Counted from the stretch's first letter, positions 43,620-52,805 are shown. The stretch is 64,000 nucleotides of DNA from Sungkyunkwania multivorans (GCF_042675645.1 NZ_JBHTJH010000004.1:1240001-1304000); one strand, 5' to 3'. Numbers and translations are program-made. Notes: generated by a model from the letters alone, not told the origin.

Positions 43620-46081
43620 TAACTGCCCGATTCTATGTTTTCTTCCGTGTTTTTGGTGCGTTTTCTATTCCAGATAAATCCCCCCAGTAGCAACAAGAAC
43701 GCAAGTCCGTAACTCGCCAAGGTGATCGTCGTGCCTTTTTTAATGACCTCTGGTTCAAACCTAAATTCGATGGTATGATTCCCTGAAGGAACTGGAAGTG
43801 CCCTGAGCACGTAGTTCGCCATGTAATGCGGAACTTTTACCCCGTCGATATAGGCGTTCCAACCGTCTTCGTAATAGATCTCCGAAAATACCGCAAACCC
43901 GTCTGTTTTTCTGCTACTTTTAAAGGTCTGATGGTCGGACCGATGATTTTCAAGGATGATCACATCGGTTGAATCGTTGGTAAACGTTCTCTTAGCTACC
44001 AGATTGGCGAAGTCCTCCTCCATCACCGCATTTTGTCGAAGGTTCACATCCTTTAATGCCAAGATGGCCTCATTGGGTCCCTGCACCACTTTTAGCGTAT
44101 CGATGAACCATGCATTACCAAAGGCATAAGGATTTGTAAGTGCTACCTCATTGCCATTTTCTCCTTGTCGAATAATATACTTGGCATTCAACATATTCAA
44201 TACCTGAATATTATTTTGAGAGATATGGAACTCGTAAAGGTCTTGAAATCTTCTCAACTTGGCCGCATGATATCCCAAAACCGCATTGTGAAAATAGGAG
44301 GTTCGAGAGCTTCCCAAACCACCGGAAGGCTCATAAACACGATAATGTCCTTTATCTTTTAATATCTCCCTATCCGCTTGCGTCATCTTAAATGGTTGCT
44401 CGTACTTACGTTCGGAAACGAAACTGTCGGCATTGACGTAGCGCTTTCCGACTCCGACCAGGTCGACGACTAACAACACTCCCAGGGCGACCAATACGGG
44501 CGTTTTCTTCAACCTTTGCAGTGTGAACAACCACAAGGCTGCAGCGGTAAAGCCAACAAACAGTAAAGACCGCATGGCGTCTTTGAATAAAATCAGCTCT
44601 CTATCGGCGATCAAATTATCCATAAAACCAGGGCCATAGATCTGGCCAAAGACATTGGCATAATAATCATCGTTGACGCCGGTATAATCGAAACTCCCCT
44701 TCAACAGTATAAAGGCAACCGCAATACCACCGGTGATGATCAAACTCCACTTTAACGAACGTTGTCGTTGGACTGCTGTTGTTTCTTCTGCAAAGAACTT
44801 ACGCAATCCTAGAATGGCCAAAATAGGCACTACCAATTCTACGATGACCTGAGCCGAAGATACTGCCCTGAATTTATCATAGAGCGGAAAATGGTCGATC
44901 ATGAAGTTGGTGAGCAAGGAAAAATTCTTCCCATAAGACAAAAGCAACATAAAGATCCCTCCAATCAACAAAGACCATTTTAATTTCCCTTTCACCAAGA
45001 AGAGGGCCATGACGAAGAGGAAGATCACCACAGCTCCCAAGTACGCAGGAGCGGCTACAATAGGTTGATTTCCCCAATACATTGGCAAACGTTCTACGAT
45101 GTCTGCGGCCTGAGACGGTCTAGCGCCAATACTTAAAAGGTATTCATAACTGTTGGAATTCTTTCCCAAGCGTTCTCCATTGGAACCACCCATCAATCTA
45201 GGTATAAATAGGTCGAAAGATTCTAAGATGCCATAACTATAATCGGTGATATAGTCCTTGGAGAGCGCGCTTGCAGCCTCCTTCGAGGAACCATCAGGAT
45301 TTATTGTCAATTCGTTCTTTCCCCTGATGCTTTCTTTCACATACTCTTGGGTTGCCATGATAGGTGTTGCATTCATGCCAATGGAAAGAATGACCGCCAC
45401 CAGTAGGACACTGACCGAGGTGAAAAAATGTTTTAATTCGCCATCCTTATAAGCATGATATAAGAAGACCCCTCCGATAGCAAGAACCAAAAAGAACAGA
45501 TAATAGGTCATTTGATAATGATTGGCACTGATCTCCAGACCCATAAATAGTGTAGTGAGCGCAAACCCCAAGAGGTATTTTCTTTGAAATACCAGAAATA
45601 TACCAGAGAGAATGAACGGCATATAGCCTATGGCATTTGCTTTAGAATTGTGACCTACCCCAAGAATGATGATCATGTAGGTAGAAAGGCCAAAGGCCAA
45701 CGCACCCAAAAATGCCAGTTTATAATCGATTTTCAAAACCAGCAGCAACACATAAAAACCGATGAAATATAGAAACACCGCACTCGCAGGTGCTGGGATC
45801 ACTCGCAAGGAGCTATTGATGTCTCGTAGATAATTATGAGGATATAATGCGCTGACCTGATAGGCAGGCATGCCACCAAAGAGATTATCTGCCCAATACG
45901 GTTCTTCCCCATGCTCCTCTCGAAACTCCACTACGGATCTCGAGGCTCCCTTAAATTGAGTGATGTCGCTTTGTTCAAGCTTCTTTCCTTGAAGAACAGG
46001 ATGAAAATAGGCAATGGCTATGATTACAAAAGAAAGTACCACCAAGAGATGTGGCACCCATTTCTTTATACTGAATTTCAT
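43619..46081 (-). CDS. YfhO-like multi-pass membrane protein
   Basis: An 820-residue polytopic protein with a first helix LLVVLSFVIIAIAYF, then roughly a dozen more helices, a periplasmic domain of about 170 residues and a final helix (ITLASYGLAFLLLLGGFIW) before a charged end. The loop after helix 1 (QLKLEQSDITQF-like region through PYWADNLFGGMPAYQVS) and the C-terminal GNHTIEFRFEPEVIKKG segment match the YfhO family, which glycosylates lipoteichoic acid in Gram-positives. In this setting it is probably a lipid-linked-sugar glycosyltransferase of the polysaccharide operon. Confidence 0.85.
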   Translation of the reverse strand: MKFSIKKWVPHLLVVLSFVIIAIAYFHPVLQGKKLEQSDITQFKGASRSVVEFREEHGEEPYWADNLFGGMPAYQVSALYPHNYLRDINSSLRVIPAPASAVFLYFIGFYVLLLVLKIDYKLAFLGALAFGLSTYMIIILGVGHNSKANAIGYMPFILSGIFLVFQRKYLLGFALTTLFMGLEISANHYQMTYYLFFLVLAIGGVFLYHAYKDGELKHFFTSVSVLLVAVILSIGMNATPIMATQEYVKESIRGKNELTINPDGSSKEAASALSKDYITDYSYGILESFDLFIPRLMGGSNGERLGKNSNSYEYLLSIGARPSQAADIVERLPMYWGNQPIVAAPAYLGAVVIFLFVMALFLVKGKLKWSLLIGGIFMLLLSYGKNFSLLTNFMIDHFPLYDKFRAVSSAQVIVELVVPILAILGLRKFFAEETTAVQRQRSLKWSLIITGGIAVAFILLKGSFDYTGVNDDYYANVFGQIYGPGFMDNLIADRELILFKDAMRSLLFVGFTAAALWLFTLQRLKKTPVLVALGVLLVVDLVGVGKRYVNADSFVSERKYEQPFKMTQADREILKDKGHYRVYEPSGGLGSSRTSYFHNAVLGYHAAKLRRFQDLYEFHISQNNIQVLNMLNAKYIIRQGENGNEVALTNPYAFGNAWFIDTLKVVQGPNEAILALKDVNLRQNAVMEEDFANLVAKRTFTNDSTDVIILENHRSDHQTFKSSRKTDGFAVFSEIYYEDGWNAYIDGVKVPHYMANYVLRALPVPSGNHTIEFRFEPEVIKKGTTITLASYGLAFLLLLGGFIWNRKRTKNTEENIESGS

Positions 46082-46098
46082 TATTTGTCGTTTAAAAG

Positions 46099-46362
46099 TC
46101 AGTCAATTTCTTCAAATTCTATGTATTCACCAACAGATGGATTACTTTTTTTTGAAGAAGCGGTCCTTTTGTCGACTGTCACCTCTCCTTCTTTTGAGGA
46201 AGTATGATGCTGATATTGTTGAAACTGTGAAGTAAACTTTTTCTCTACCCTTCTAAATAGATAACGCAAGATATAGGGTGAGAGTAATCTTAAAAGATAA
46301 GAAACCACCAATATGATAAGAATAACATTGAGAACCCCAATAAGAGATGCTGTTTGTGTCAT
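46099..46362 (-). CDS. DUF4834 small membrane protein
   Basis: 87 residues from ATG 46362. One long N-terminal helix (LIGVLNVILIILVVSYLLRL) and the RYLFRRVEKKF segment are typical of DUF4834, followed by a polar tail ending EYIEFEEID. It starts the minus-strand unit and lies 17 bases ahead of the YfhO-like gene. Function unknown. Confidence 0.75.
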   Translation of the reverse strand: MTQTASLIGVLNVILIILVVSYLLRLLSPYILRYLFRRVEKKFTSQFQQYQHHTSSKEGEVTVDKRTASSKKSNPSVGEYIEFEEID

Positions 46363-46460
46363 GAAACGCTTTTTAACAAAAATACAATTCTCAATTTTCA
46401 ATTAAGTCGCAAACCATCTTAAAATAATAATAAATTCTACTATATTTGGTCCAAACCTAG

Positions 46461-47594
46461 ATGCCTATGACAGCTGCCATACGCTACTTTTTTTACACAG
46501 CCCTATTTCTAAGCCTTCACCCTGTTTTTTCTCAATATACAGAGTTCATCAATTCTAATCGCCCAGGAGAATCCTTTGGCGCTTATAGTGTAGGGAAAAA
46601 CGTACTTCAATTTGAGGTAGGCAATCGCGTGGAATTCATGAAACATGAAAGCTACAACGATTCGAAAGTAGTTGCCTATGGAATAGATTTTGTGGTGAGA
46701 TATGGCTTTTGGCGCGAAGAGTTCGAGGTCATATGGGAAGCCGACTTTCAGATCGATCAATTGACCAATCGGGTAAGCTTTCCGACCAGACAAGATATGA
46801 GGTCGGGGTTCGTGAAAAACACCATCGGAGCTAAATATCTCTTGTTTGACCCTTATAAGCAAGAGCCTAAGGAACGTGAGCCAGATCTTCGCAGCTGGAA
46901 GGCCAACAACAAATTTCGATGGAGTGATCTCTTACCCGCCGTATCAGTATATGCAGGATTTAACCTAGCGGTAAGCAGAGACACCTACCCCTACAATGAT
47001 TTTTTTAGTGATATTACAATCCTTGGTATCAACAGTGATCTTAAAGAGCCGATCTTAAGCCCGAAGATCGCGGTGGGAGCGCAGAGCCATTTTCTTCCAA
47101 CTTGGGTGGCAGTGGCAAATATCAGTTATAACAGAATAGGCACTGAGTTTCCCGAACTTGGATTTGTACTGACCGCGACCAAGAATCTAAATCCCAGATG
47201 GTCTGTATATAGCGAGATCCAAGGAGTGAGCAGTGATGTGTATGCTGATATGCTGATAAGAGCTGGTGGTGCCTATATGCTGAATAAGAATTTACATGCA
47301 GAGGCATCCATTGGAGGTAATTTGAAAAGCACTCCTTCCCGTACTTTTGTTAATTTTGGCGCCTCGTATAGATTGGACTATCACGAAGATGAAAAAGCCG
47401 ATTTTGCCAAGTATAAGAAGCGTCTAGAAAGGAAAAAAGCCAAAGACAAGAAAAAAGCCAAGGATAAAACGAGACGTGATCGTAAAAAAGAGCTGAAAAA
47501 GAAACGAAAAGACAAGAAGAAGGCAAAGAAGGAAGAAGATTCCGAAGAGAATGAGGAGAATGATGATGACGAACAGGATGAAGAAAATAAATAA
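46461..47594 (+). CDS. Outer-membrane beta-barrel (transporter-like) protein with charge-segregated tail
   Basis: 377 residues with a signal peptide (YFFYTALFLSLHPVFS). Alternating aromatic strands (FINSNRPGESFGAYSVGKN, QFEVGNRVEF, ADFQIDQLTNRVSFPTR, VNFGASYRLDYH) indicate a beta barrel of the porin-like or phenol-pathway transporter group. The last 60 residues are very polar: Lys/Arg-rich up to about 355, then Glu/Asp-rich to the end. The tail cannot be part of the barrel. It is divergent from the polysaccharide operon. Confidence 0.75.
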   Translation: MPMTAAIRYFFYTALFLSLHPVFSQYTEFINSNRPGESFGAYSVGKNVLQFEVGNRVEFMKHESYNDSKVVAYGIDFVVRYGFWREEFEVIWEADFQIDQLTNRVSFPTRQDMRSGFVKNTIGAKYLLFDPYKQEPKEREPDLRSWKANNKFRWSDLLPAVSVYAGFNLAVSRDTYPYNDFFSDITILGINSDLKEPILSPKIAVGAQSHFLPTWVAVANISYNRIGTEFPELGFVLTATKNLNPRWSVYSEIQGVSSDVYADMLIRAGGAYMLNKNLHAEASIGGNLKSTPSRTFVNFGASYRLDYHEDEKADFAKYKKRLERKKAKDKKKAKDKTRRDRKKELKKKRKDKKKAKKEEDSEENEENDDDEQDEENK

Positions 47595-47619
47595 ATAAAA
47601 CCTATACAACACGGACTGA

Positions 47620-48738
47620 ATGATCGAGGTAAGGGAAGCCAAAAGTAAAAAGGAATTACTCCAGTTTGTAAAATTTCCATTTGTCCTGTATAAGGATTGC
47701 AAGCAATGGGTTCCTCCGATAATCAAAGAGGAGTTGGAAAGTATGGACCCAGCATCCAATCCTGTCTTTAGGAATGCTGAGGCAACATATTTTCTGGCCT
47801 ATAAAGACAATGAGGTCGTCGGTCGGATCGCAGCCATTATCAACTGGGTGGAGGTCAATGAACAGCAAAAGAGAAAGGTGCGATTTGGCTGGTTCGATAC
47901 TATAGATGATATCGAAGTTACGAGGGCGCTCCTCGCCAAGGTAACCGATGTAGGAAAGCGTAAGAACCTAGACTTTATAGAAGGTCCTGTTGGATTTTCT
48001 AATTTGGATAAGGCTGGATTGCTTATCGAAGGTTTTGATGAGCTAAACACCATGGTCACTTGGTACAATTATCCTTATTATAAAGAACACTTTGAAGAGC
48101 TTGGCTTTGAAAAATCTGCTGAATGGGTAGAGTATAAGATTCAAATCCCCGAAAAATCACCAGAAAAAGTAAAAAAATTCTCGGACATTATAATGAAACG
48201 TTACAAGCTGAAACTCATCAACTTCAAAACCTCGAAGGAGATCATTCCCTATGTGGACGAAATGTTCGATTTACTGAATAAGACCTACAATAATCTTCAA
48301 ACATTTGTTCCCATTCAACAATATCAGATAGATCATTACAAAGAAAAGTACATCCGTTACATTCATCCAGACTTTATCAAATGTATTGCCGATGAGAGCG
48401 GAAAGCTCATAGCCTTTGCCATAACGATGCCCTCCTTTTCAAAAGCCTTGAAAAAGATGAAAGGCAAGTTGTTTCCATTTGGCTTCGTTCATATCCTTAA
48501 AGCACAACGCAAAAATGACACTGCCTCCTTCTATTTGATCGGGATAGATCCTGAGTATCAAAATAAGGGCGTTACAGCGATCATCTTCCAAAAAATGAAC
48601 CAGACTTTCAACGAGTTTGGCATTAAAAAGGTTGAGACCAATCCAGAACTTGAGGAAAACAAGGCCATTCAACAACTTTGGAAGAATTACGACCATCGCT
48701 TACACAAACGCAGAAGGACTTTTAAAAAGGCATTATAG
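47620..48738 (+). CDS. Two-domain GNAT-like protein
   Basis: 372 residues. The N-terminal part (VREAKSKKELLQFVKFPF, LYKDCKQWVPPI, AYKDNEVVGRIAAIIN) and the C-terminal part (YLIGIDPEYQNKGVTAIIFQ with a Q-N-K-G acetyl-CoA loop) look like two GNAT or FemAB-like domains. It ends in a basic RRRTFKK segment. It starts 25 bases after the outer-membrane gene. Homologs are usually labelled hypothetical or GTP cyclohydrolase, the latter unsupported here. Acceptor unknown. Confidence 0.72.
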   Translation: MIEVREAKSKKELLQFVKFPFVLYKDCKQWVPPIIKEELESMDPASNPVFRNAEATYFLAYKDNEVVGRIAAIINWVEVNEQQKRKVRFGWFDTIDDIEVTRALLAKVTDVGKRKNLDFIEGPVGFSNLDKAGLLIEGFDELNTMVTWYNYPYYKEHFEELGFEKSAEWVEYKIQIPEKSPEKVKKFSDIIMKRYKLKLINFKTSKEIIPYVDEMFDLLNKTYNNLQTFVPIQQYQIDHYKEKYIRYIHPDFIKCIADESGKLIAFAITMPSFSKALKKMKGKLFPFGFVHILKAQRKNDTASFYLIGIDPEYQNKGVTAIIFQKMNQTFNEFGIKKVETNPELEENKAIQQLWKNYDHRLHKRRRTFKKAL

Positions 48739-48865
48739 TAACTCACTTCCTTATAGCAATTAGAAAAATTGTTTTAGCATTTGCTGCTATTGAAAAAACA
48801 ATGATCTTCAAGATGCCCGATGCCTTCTTGTTTTAAGATATGCACAATAATAGTATCTTTAATAC

Positions 48866-49309
48866 ATGAAAATTCTATTTGCCGCTGAAGAACATCTAGA
48901 TGCCTTGATTCCATTATTCGATGGATACCGGGTCTTTTACAAGCAGAAGAGCGACCCCGAAGGTGCCAAAAGATTTTTGAGGGAGCGATTGGCCCTGAAG
49001 GAAGCGACCATTTTACTGGCACTCAAAGATGATGAGACCCCGATCGGTTTCATTCAGCTTTTTCCTATTTTTTCTTCTGTGACCATGGAGCGCATGTATC
49101 TCCTCAATGATCTTTTTGTCGCAAAAGAAGAACGATGCAAAGGAGTTGGGCAGGCCTTGCTCAATGCTGCCAAGGAACTGTGTGTCAAAAAAAATTATAA
49201 AGGACTGGCCTTACAAACTGAAGTAGATAATCCAGCTCAAAAATTATATGAATACTTAGGATGGGTAAGGGATCCTGACCTTCACTATTTTTGGAAAGCA
49301 CGATATTAA
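48866..49309 (+). CDS. GNAT N-acetyltransferase
   Basis: A 147-residue acetyltransferase with IGFIQLFPIFSSVTMERMYL (beta-4), the acetyl-CoA loop EERCKGVGQALLNAAKELC and a final strand YEYLGWVRD. Family length is normal. It is followed after 17 bases by the TPR gene. Substrate unknown. Confidence 0.88.
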   Translation: MKILFAAEEHLDALIPLFDGYRVFYKQKSDPEGAKRFLRERLALKEATILLALKDDETPIGFIQLFPIFSSVTMERMYLLNDLFVAKEERCKGVGQALLNAAKELCVKKNYKGLALQTEVDNPAQKLYEYLGWVRDPDLHYFWKARY

Positions 49310-49326
49310 ATAATATTCAAACAACT

Positions 49327-49821
49327 ATGGACCATCTAACAAAACTCGAAGAACTCCTTAACCAAGCTAACATGGATATCAGGGATGGCTACTATGACAA
49401 GGCTTCCGACAATCTGGAAAAGATCATTGACATGGACCCAAATTTTGGAAAGGCCTATAATCACATGGGGTATCTCTACGAGGCCAAATTCAAAGACTAT
49501 GAAAAAGGCGAAACCCTTTATAAGTTATGTCTAGAGAAAAGCCCCCTCTACCCTAGCGTCTATTACAACTATGCGGTGCTGTTGTCCACTCTAGGAAAAT
49601 ATGAGGAACTCGAAGAGCTATTGGAAAAGGCACTTGATATCCCTGGCATCATCAAGTCTACGATATTTAACGAATATGGCATTATGCGTGAACAACAAGG
49701 AAAATTGGATGACGCCATCGATTACTACAAGAAATGCGGGTTGAATACCTTAGACAAAAATGTGCTTAGCCGGGCCAAGGAATCTATTGAGCGTTGCAAG
49801 CTGAAGAAAGAATTAATGTAG
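49327..49821 (+). CDS. Tetratricopeptide repeat protein
   Basis: 164 residues from ATG 49327. Three to four TPR units: YYDKASDNLEKIIDMDPNFG, AYNHMGYLYEAKFKDYEKGE and YYNYAVLLSTLGKYEELEEL are readable, each with the A/G-Y-F/P pattern of 34-residue TPRs. No signal peptide, so a cytoplasmic scaffold. Partner unknown; it sits between the GNAT gene and trmD. Confidence 0.85.
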   Translation: MDHLTKLEELLNQANMDIRDGYYDKASDNLEKIIDMDPNFGKAYNHMGYLYEAKFKDYEKGETLYKLCLEKSPLYPSVYYNYAVLLSTLGKYEELEELLEKALDIPGIIKSTIFNEYGIMREQQGKLDDAIDYYKKCGLNTLDKNVLSRAKESIERCKLKKELM

Positions 49822-49865
49822 AATACTTACGATCACATGTACAGAATCTTCCCATCTTTACAGTA

Positions 49866-49914
49866 TTAAAGTTGAAAGTTGGAGGTTAAAGATTTGAAAT
49901 TTGAGAGTTGAACG
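49866..49914. repeat. Degenerate heptamer tract, 7 units
   Basis: Exact 7-base register: TTAAAGT, TGAAAGT, TGGAGGT, TAAAGAT, TTGAAAT, TTGAGAG, TTGAACG. Consensus TTGAARn. Intergenic, between the TPR gene and trmD. Confidence 0.7.
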
Positions 49915-49989
49915 AAGCATTAGGCTCTATCGAAAGTGTGACTAGGAAAATTTGGCATCTTAACTAACGACTAAACTTCCGAATATTAT

Positions 49990-50667
49990 ATGCGCATAGA
50001 TATCATCACCGTAGTTCCAGACCTTTTAAGAAGCCCATTTGAAGCGTCAATACTAAAGAGAGCTATCGAGGCCAAATTAGTTGAAGTTCATATTCACAAT
50101 CTCAGAGACTATAGCACTAATAATTACAAGCAAATTGATGATTACCAATTTGGTGGAGGTGCCGGAATGGTAATGATGGTAGAGCCTATCGACAAATGTA
50201 TCACTGAACTTAAGGGCCAAAGAGACTACGATGAGATCATTTATATGACCCCAGATGGGAAGACTTTTGATCAAGGAATCGCCAACGAGTTATCGCTAAA
50301 AGAAAACCTGATCATCCTCTGCGGACACTATAAAGGTGTGGACCAACGCGTACGTGATCATTTTATTACTAGAGAGATCTCCATTGGAGACTTTGTACTC
50401 TCGGGAGGAGAGCTGGGCGCCGCAGTGCTTTGCGATGCTGTCATAAGGCTCATACCAGGTGTGCTGGGGAACGAGACCTCGGCGCTGACGGATTCTTTTC
50501 AAGATGGCCTTTTGGCACCCCCTATTTATACACGTCCGTCCGAATATAAAGGATGGAAAGTTCCAGATGTCCTGCTTTCTGGACATACTGCGAAAATCGA
50601 GGCGTGGCGAGAAGAGCAAGCGTATGAGCGAACAAAAAAATTGCGGCCAGACCTTCTGGAAGACTAA
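49990..50667 (+). CDS. trmD: tRNA (guanine-N1)-methyltransferase
   Basis: Methylates G37 of tRNAs to prevent frameshifting. The length of 225 residues is normal. MRIDIITVVPDLLRSPFEAS, YKQIDDYQFGGGAGMVMMVE, ILCGHYKGVDQRVRDHF and the trefoil-knot SAM loop IGDFVLSGGELGAAVLCDA are diagnostic. Usually grouped with rplS, which lies about 1 kb downstream on the same strand. Confidence 0.97.
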   Translation: MRIDIITVVPDLLRSPFEASILKRAIEAKLVEVHIHNLRDYSTNNYKQIDDYQFGGGAGMVMMVEPIDKCITELKGQRDYDEIIYMTPDGKTFDQGIANELSLKENLIILCGHYKGVDQRVRDHFITREISIGDFVLSGGELGAAVLCDAVIRLIPGVLGNETSALTDSFQDGLLAPPIYTRPSEYKGWKVPDVLLSGHTAKIEAWREEQAYERTKKLRPDLLED

Positions 50668-50700
50668 CTAATTTAAACACTAACCCAATAAATATAGACC

Positions 50701-51036
50701 ATGAGTAGTCACGAAATCTTATTCTCTATACAATCAATATTGTATTTCATCTTAATGCTTGCCATATTGATATTCTCCATCATTCTTTTGGCAAAAAAGA
50801 AAGGTATCGCGGGCATTCTCATGACCGTCGGTAGTGCTTTGAACATCATTATTGGTGCTTTCCGAAGGCTAGAACCTTTGCTATTTACAAGTGAGTATAG
50901 CGGAGCAAGTGCCGAAAACTATATGATGCGACAAGCATTGATCGGCATAGCAGACCTATTCTTTTATGCCATATTCGTGGTGGGACTTATCATTCTCATT
51001 TTAGAGAACATCAAACCGAAGCATACCACTTCGTAA
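50701..51036 (+). CDS. Small three-helix membrane protein
   Basis: 111 residues with three to four helices (ILYFILMLAILIFSIILLA, IAGILMTVGSALNIIIGAF, DLFFYAIFVVGLIILIL) and a short polar tail. It lies 33 bases after trmD on the same strand, so it may be cotranscribed. No family recognised. Confidence 0.65.
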   Translation: MSSHEILFSIQSILYFILMLAILIFSIILLAKKKGIAGILMTVGSALNIIIGAFRRLEPLLFTSEYSGASAENYMMRQALIGIADLFFYAIFVVGLIILILENIKPKHTTS

Positions 51037-51056
51037 TCTAAAATAGCTGAGAGAAG

Positions 51057-51434
51057 TTATACCACCACTGGTCCTTCGTTACGCTTTCCGATGATCTCTA
51101 CAAACCAGTAGATCAGTTGTCCTATTCCAGAGGCAAAGACAAATAGAAGTATCCATACCAATAATAGGTTATGTTCTTTTAAGTTTGGATTTTTCACTGC
51201 ATGTACGATGTAAAAGACCAAACTACCTAATGAAATGAATACCATTAAAAAGATCATGACGATAAAAAATGCTAGTCCGCCAAAAAATTCCATAGGAGGA
51301 CCATCTGCATTCTCCAATTGCTCAATATTCGAAAATGTGGCCAAAAAGAAAACAAAATAGGCAATGACCATCAAAAAAAGACCTATGAATGGTGCGAGGG
51401 CAAAAAAACCTTGCCAAAATCTACTGTTTAACAT
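51057..51434 (-). CDS. Small membrane protein, PLDc_N-like
   Basis: 125 residues with three hydrophobic helices (FFALAPFIGLFLMVIAYFVF, LAFFIVMIFLMVFISLGSLV, LLLVWILLFVFASGIGQLIY). The last reads like the phospholipase-D N-terminal (PLDc_N) pattern with VKNPNLKEHNLLLVWILL. Convergent with the preceding gene, divergent from rplS. Function unknown. Confidence 0.65.
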   Translation of the reverse strand: MLNSRFWQGFFALAPFIGLFLMVIAYFVFFLATFSNIEQLENADGPPMEFFGGLAFFIVMIFLMVFISLGSLVFYIVHAVKNPNLKEHNLLLVWILLFVFASGIGQLIYWFVEIIGKRNEGPVVV

Positions 51435-51550
51435 AATTATAAAGGTTAGATGTTTAAATACTGAATGATAATCGTTCGCATATAGGTATCGAGAATGTAA
51501 AAAAGGTTACACAAAATTTAAAAAAATCGTTTCAGTTTGGAATAAATGAT

Positions 51551-51558
51551 TAATTTTG
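51551..51558 (+). promoter_or_regulatory. -7 element TAATTTTG of rplS
   Basis: Exact TAnnTTTG match about 72 bases before the rplS ATG, leaving a leader of about 67 bases. A TTTG at 51536 is too close (11 bases) to be a normal -33 partner. Confidence 0.5.
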
Positions 51559-51630
51559 CAGCCACATTGGTCCAACCTCTGGCGAGAATCGCGAACGTTG
51601 TGCTGAGATAACTTTTTTAAATCCTATAAA

Positions 51631-51981
51631 ATGGAAGCGTTAGTAAAATTTGTACAGGACGAATTTGTAGCAAAAAAAGATTTTCCCGAGTTCTCCGCAG
51701 GTGACACGATCACTGTTTATTACGAGATCAAGGAAGGAAACAAGACAAGAACACAGTTCTTTAGAGGTGTGGTCATTCAACGAAGAGGCACGGGTAGCAC
51801 AGAGACCTTCACCATTCGTAAAATGAGTGGTACTGTAGGTGTAGAGCGTATCTTCCCTATTAACATGCCGGCATTGCAAAAGATCGAAGTCAACAAGAGA
51901 GGTAAAGTTCGTAGAGCACGTATCTACTACTTTAGAGGTCTTACCGGTAAAAAAGCACGTATCAAAGAGAAAAGAGCATAG
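51631..51981 (+). CDS. rplS: 50S ribosomal protein L19
   Basis: Structural protein of the 30S-50S interface. The length of 116 residues is normal. FSAGDTITVYYEIKEGNKTR, RTQFFRGVVIQRRGTGSTETF, the FTIRKMSGTVGVERIFPIN segment and the basic RRARIYYFRGLTGKKARIKE tail are the L19 family signature. Own leader upstream and terminator downstream. Confidence 0.98.
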   Translation: MEALVKFVQDEFVAKKDFPEFSAGDTITVYYEIKEGNKTRTQFFRGVVIQRRGTGSTETFTIRKMSGTVGVERIFPINMPALQKIEVNKRGKVRRARIYYFRGLTGKKARIKEKRA

Positions 51982-52006
51982 GTATTTACCGAACGAAATT
52001 GCAGAG

Positions 52007-52040
52007 CCCTATCCTGATGATTATCGAGATAGGGTTTTCT
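52007..52040 (+). terminator. Terminator of rplS
   Basis: CCCTATC pairs with GATAGGG around a 14-base loop, followed by TTTTCTT. It lies 25 bases after the stop codon. Confidence 0.75.
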
Positions 52041-52100
52041 TATGAACAATTGTTAATAAACTAGGTGGAAAACTTGTTGATTATTAAGGGGTTGAAAAAT

Positions 52101-52130
52101 TTTGAATTCCCGATTCTTATCCTAAATTTG
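52101..52130 (+). promoter_or_regulatory. Consensus promoter with no gene behind it
   Basis: TTTG (52101-52104), an 18-base spacer and TAAATTTG (52123-52130) form the best -33/-7 pair on the plus strand in this window. Predicted transcription start near 52136. No long reading frame follows. Confidence 0.55.
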
Positions 52131-52135
52131 AAGAA

Positions 52136-52567
52136 GAATTAACAACCTAATTAAGCAATTGATTAAGGAGTGAATTCGAAAAGAGAACGTTCTTTTATAT
52201 AGTTGTTCTGTTATGTTGAAATGAATTGCGATCTTGCGTCAGTAAGATTCTCCAAGTTCAACAGTGAGGCGACGAACATATTGTTTCGGCAATATATCAG
52301 CGCCACATACTTTTGGATTTAAAAGTGCTATCATTTTTAGTGAAGAAAGTTGGGGGACAACTGGGAAGCATCACTGTCTTGTCTGAATTTCGATTTAGAA
52401 AAACAAAATGTTTCCCATGGAAATGGTGCAACTTGAATCGAAAAGAATGCAACTTGCTTGCAAATTGTATTCCGCGCTCAACATCGCGTTGAGCTAGGTC
52501 ACGCCAAACCATTTCTAAGAAAGCCATATCAAAACAAGCAATTGTAGTGATATGGCTTTTGTTTTTT
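52136..52567 (+). ncRNA. Candidate non-coding transcript of about 430 bases
   Basis: The stretch runs from a consensus promoter to a perfect 11-bp terminator and has no convincing protein. Only frames of 33 codons (52221-52322) and 29 codons (52409-52498) occur on the plus strand, and neither resembles a known family. An internal perfect hairpin GCTCAAC/GTTGAGC lies at about 52477-52495. I checked for tmRNA, RNase P, SRP and tRNA motifs and saw none. Alternatives are a small peptide gene or a decayed gene that kept its signals. Confidence 0.35.
52521..52567 (+). terminator. Strong terminator in the gene-free region
   Basis: AAGCCATATCA and TGATATGGCTT form a perfect 11-bp stem with a 16-base loop, followed by TTTTGTTTTTT. 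It ends whatever is transcribed from 52136. Confidence 0.8.
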
Positions 52568-52730
52568 ATCTAGACCTCGCTTTCCATAGGGGATTGAATA
52601 AACGAAAAAGCCTCAAGAATTGCTCTAGAACAAGTTGGACTCTACAGAAACAGATCAAAGAGAACTATTAGATTCATTCCGATTATAGCAAACCAGGGTC
52701 ATAGCAAATGAATAGAATATTACAATGAAG

Positions 52731-52760
52731 AACACCAGGCCAAAAAGCGCGGTGTTTTTT
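52731..52760 (+). terminator. Weak terminator-like hairpin upstream of icd
   Basis: AACACC pairs with GGTGTT (6 bp), followed by six further Ts. The inner part of the stem is imperfect. The 160 bases before it (52568-52730) hold no reading frame or promoter that I can support. Confidence 0.45.
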
Positions 52761-52805
52761 TGTTTTTGAACCCTATTTCACCAAGACAAAAACCTATTAA
52801 TGTTG

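Noticed and set aside
52297..52527. 76-residue minus-strand frame in the gene-free region
   Set aside because: Composition is not protein-like and it runs against the promoter and terminator seen on the plus strand.
52136..52567. tmRNA or RNase P RNA
   Set aside because: No tRNA-like acceptor and T-arm ending in CCA, no resume codon tag, and no GAGGAAAGTCC-type RNase P core.
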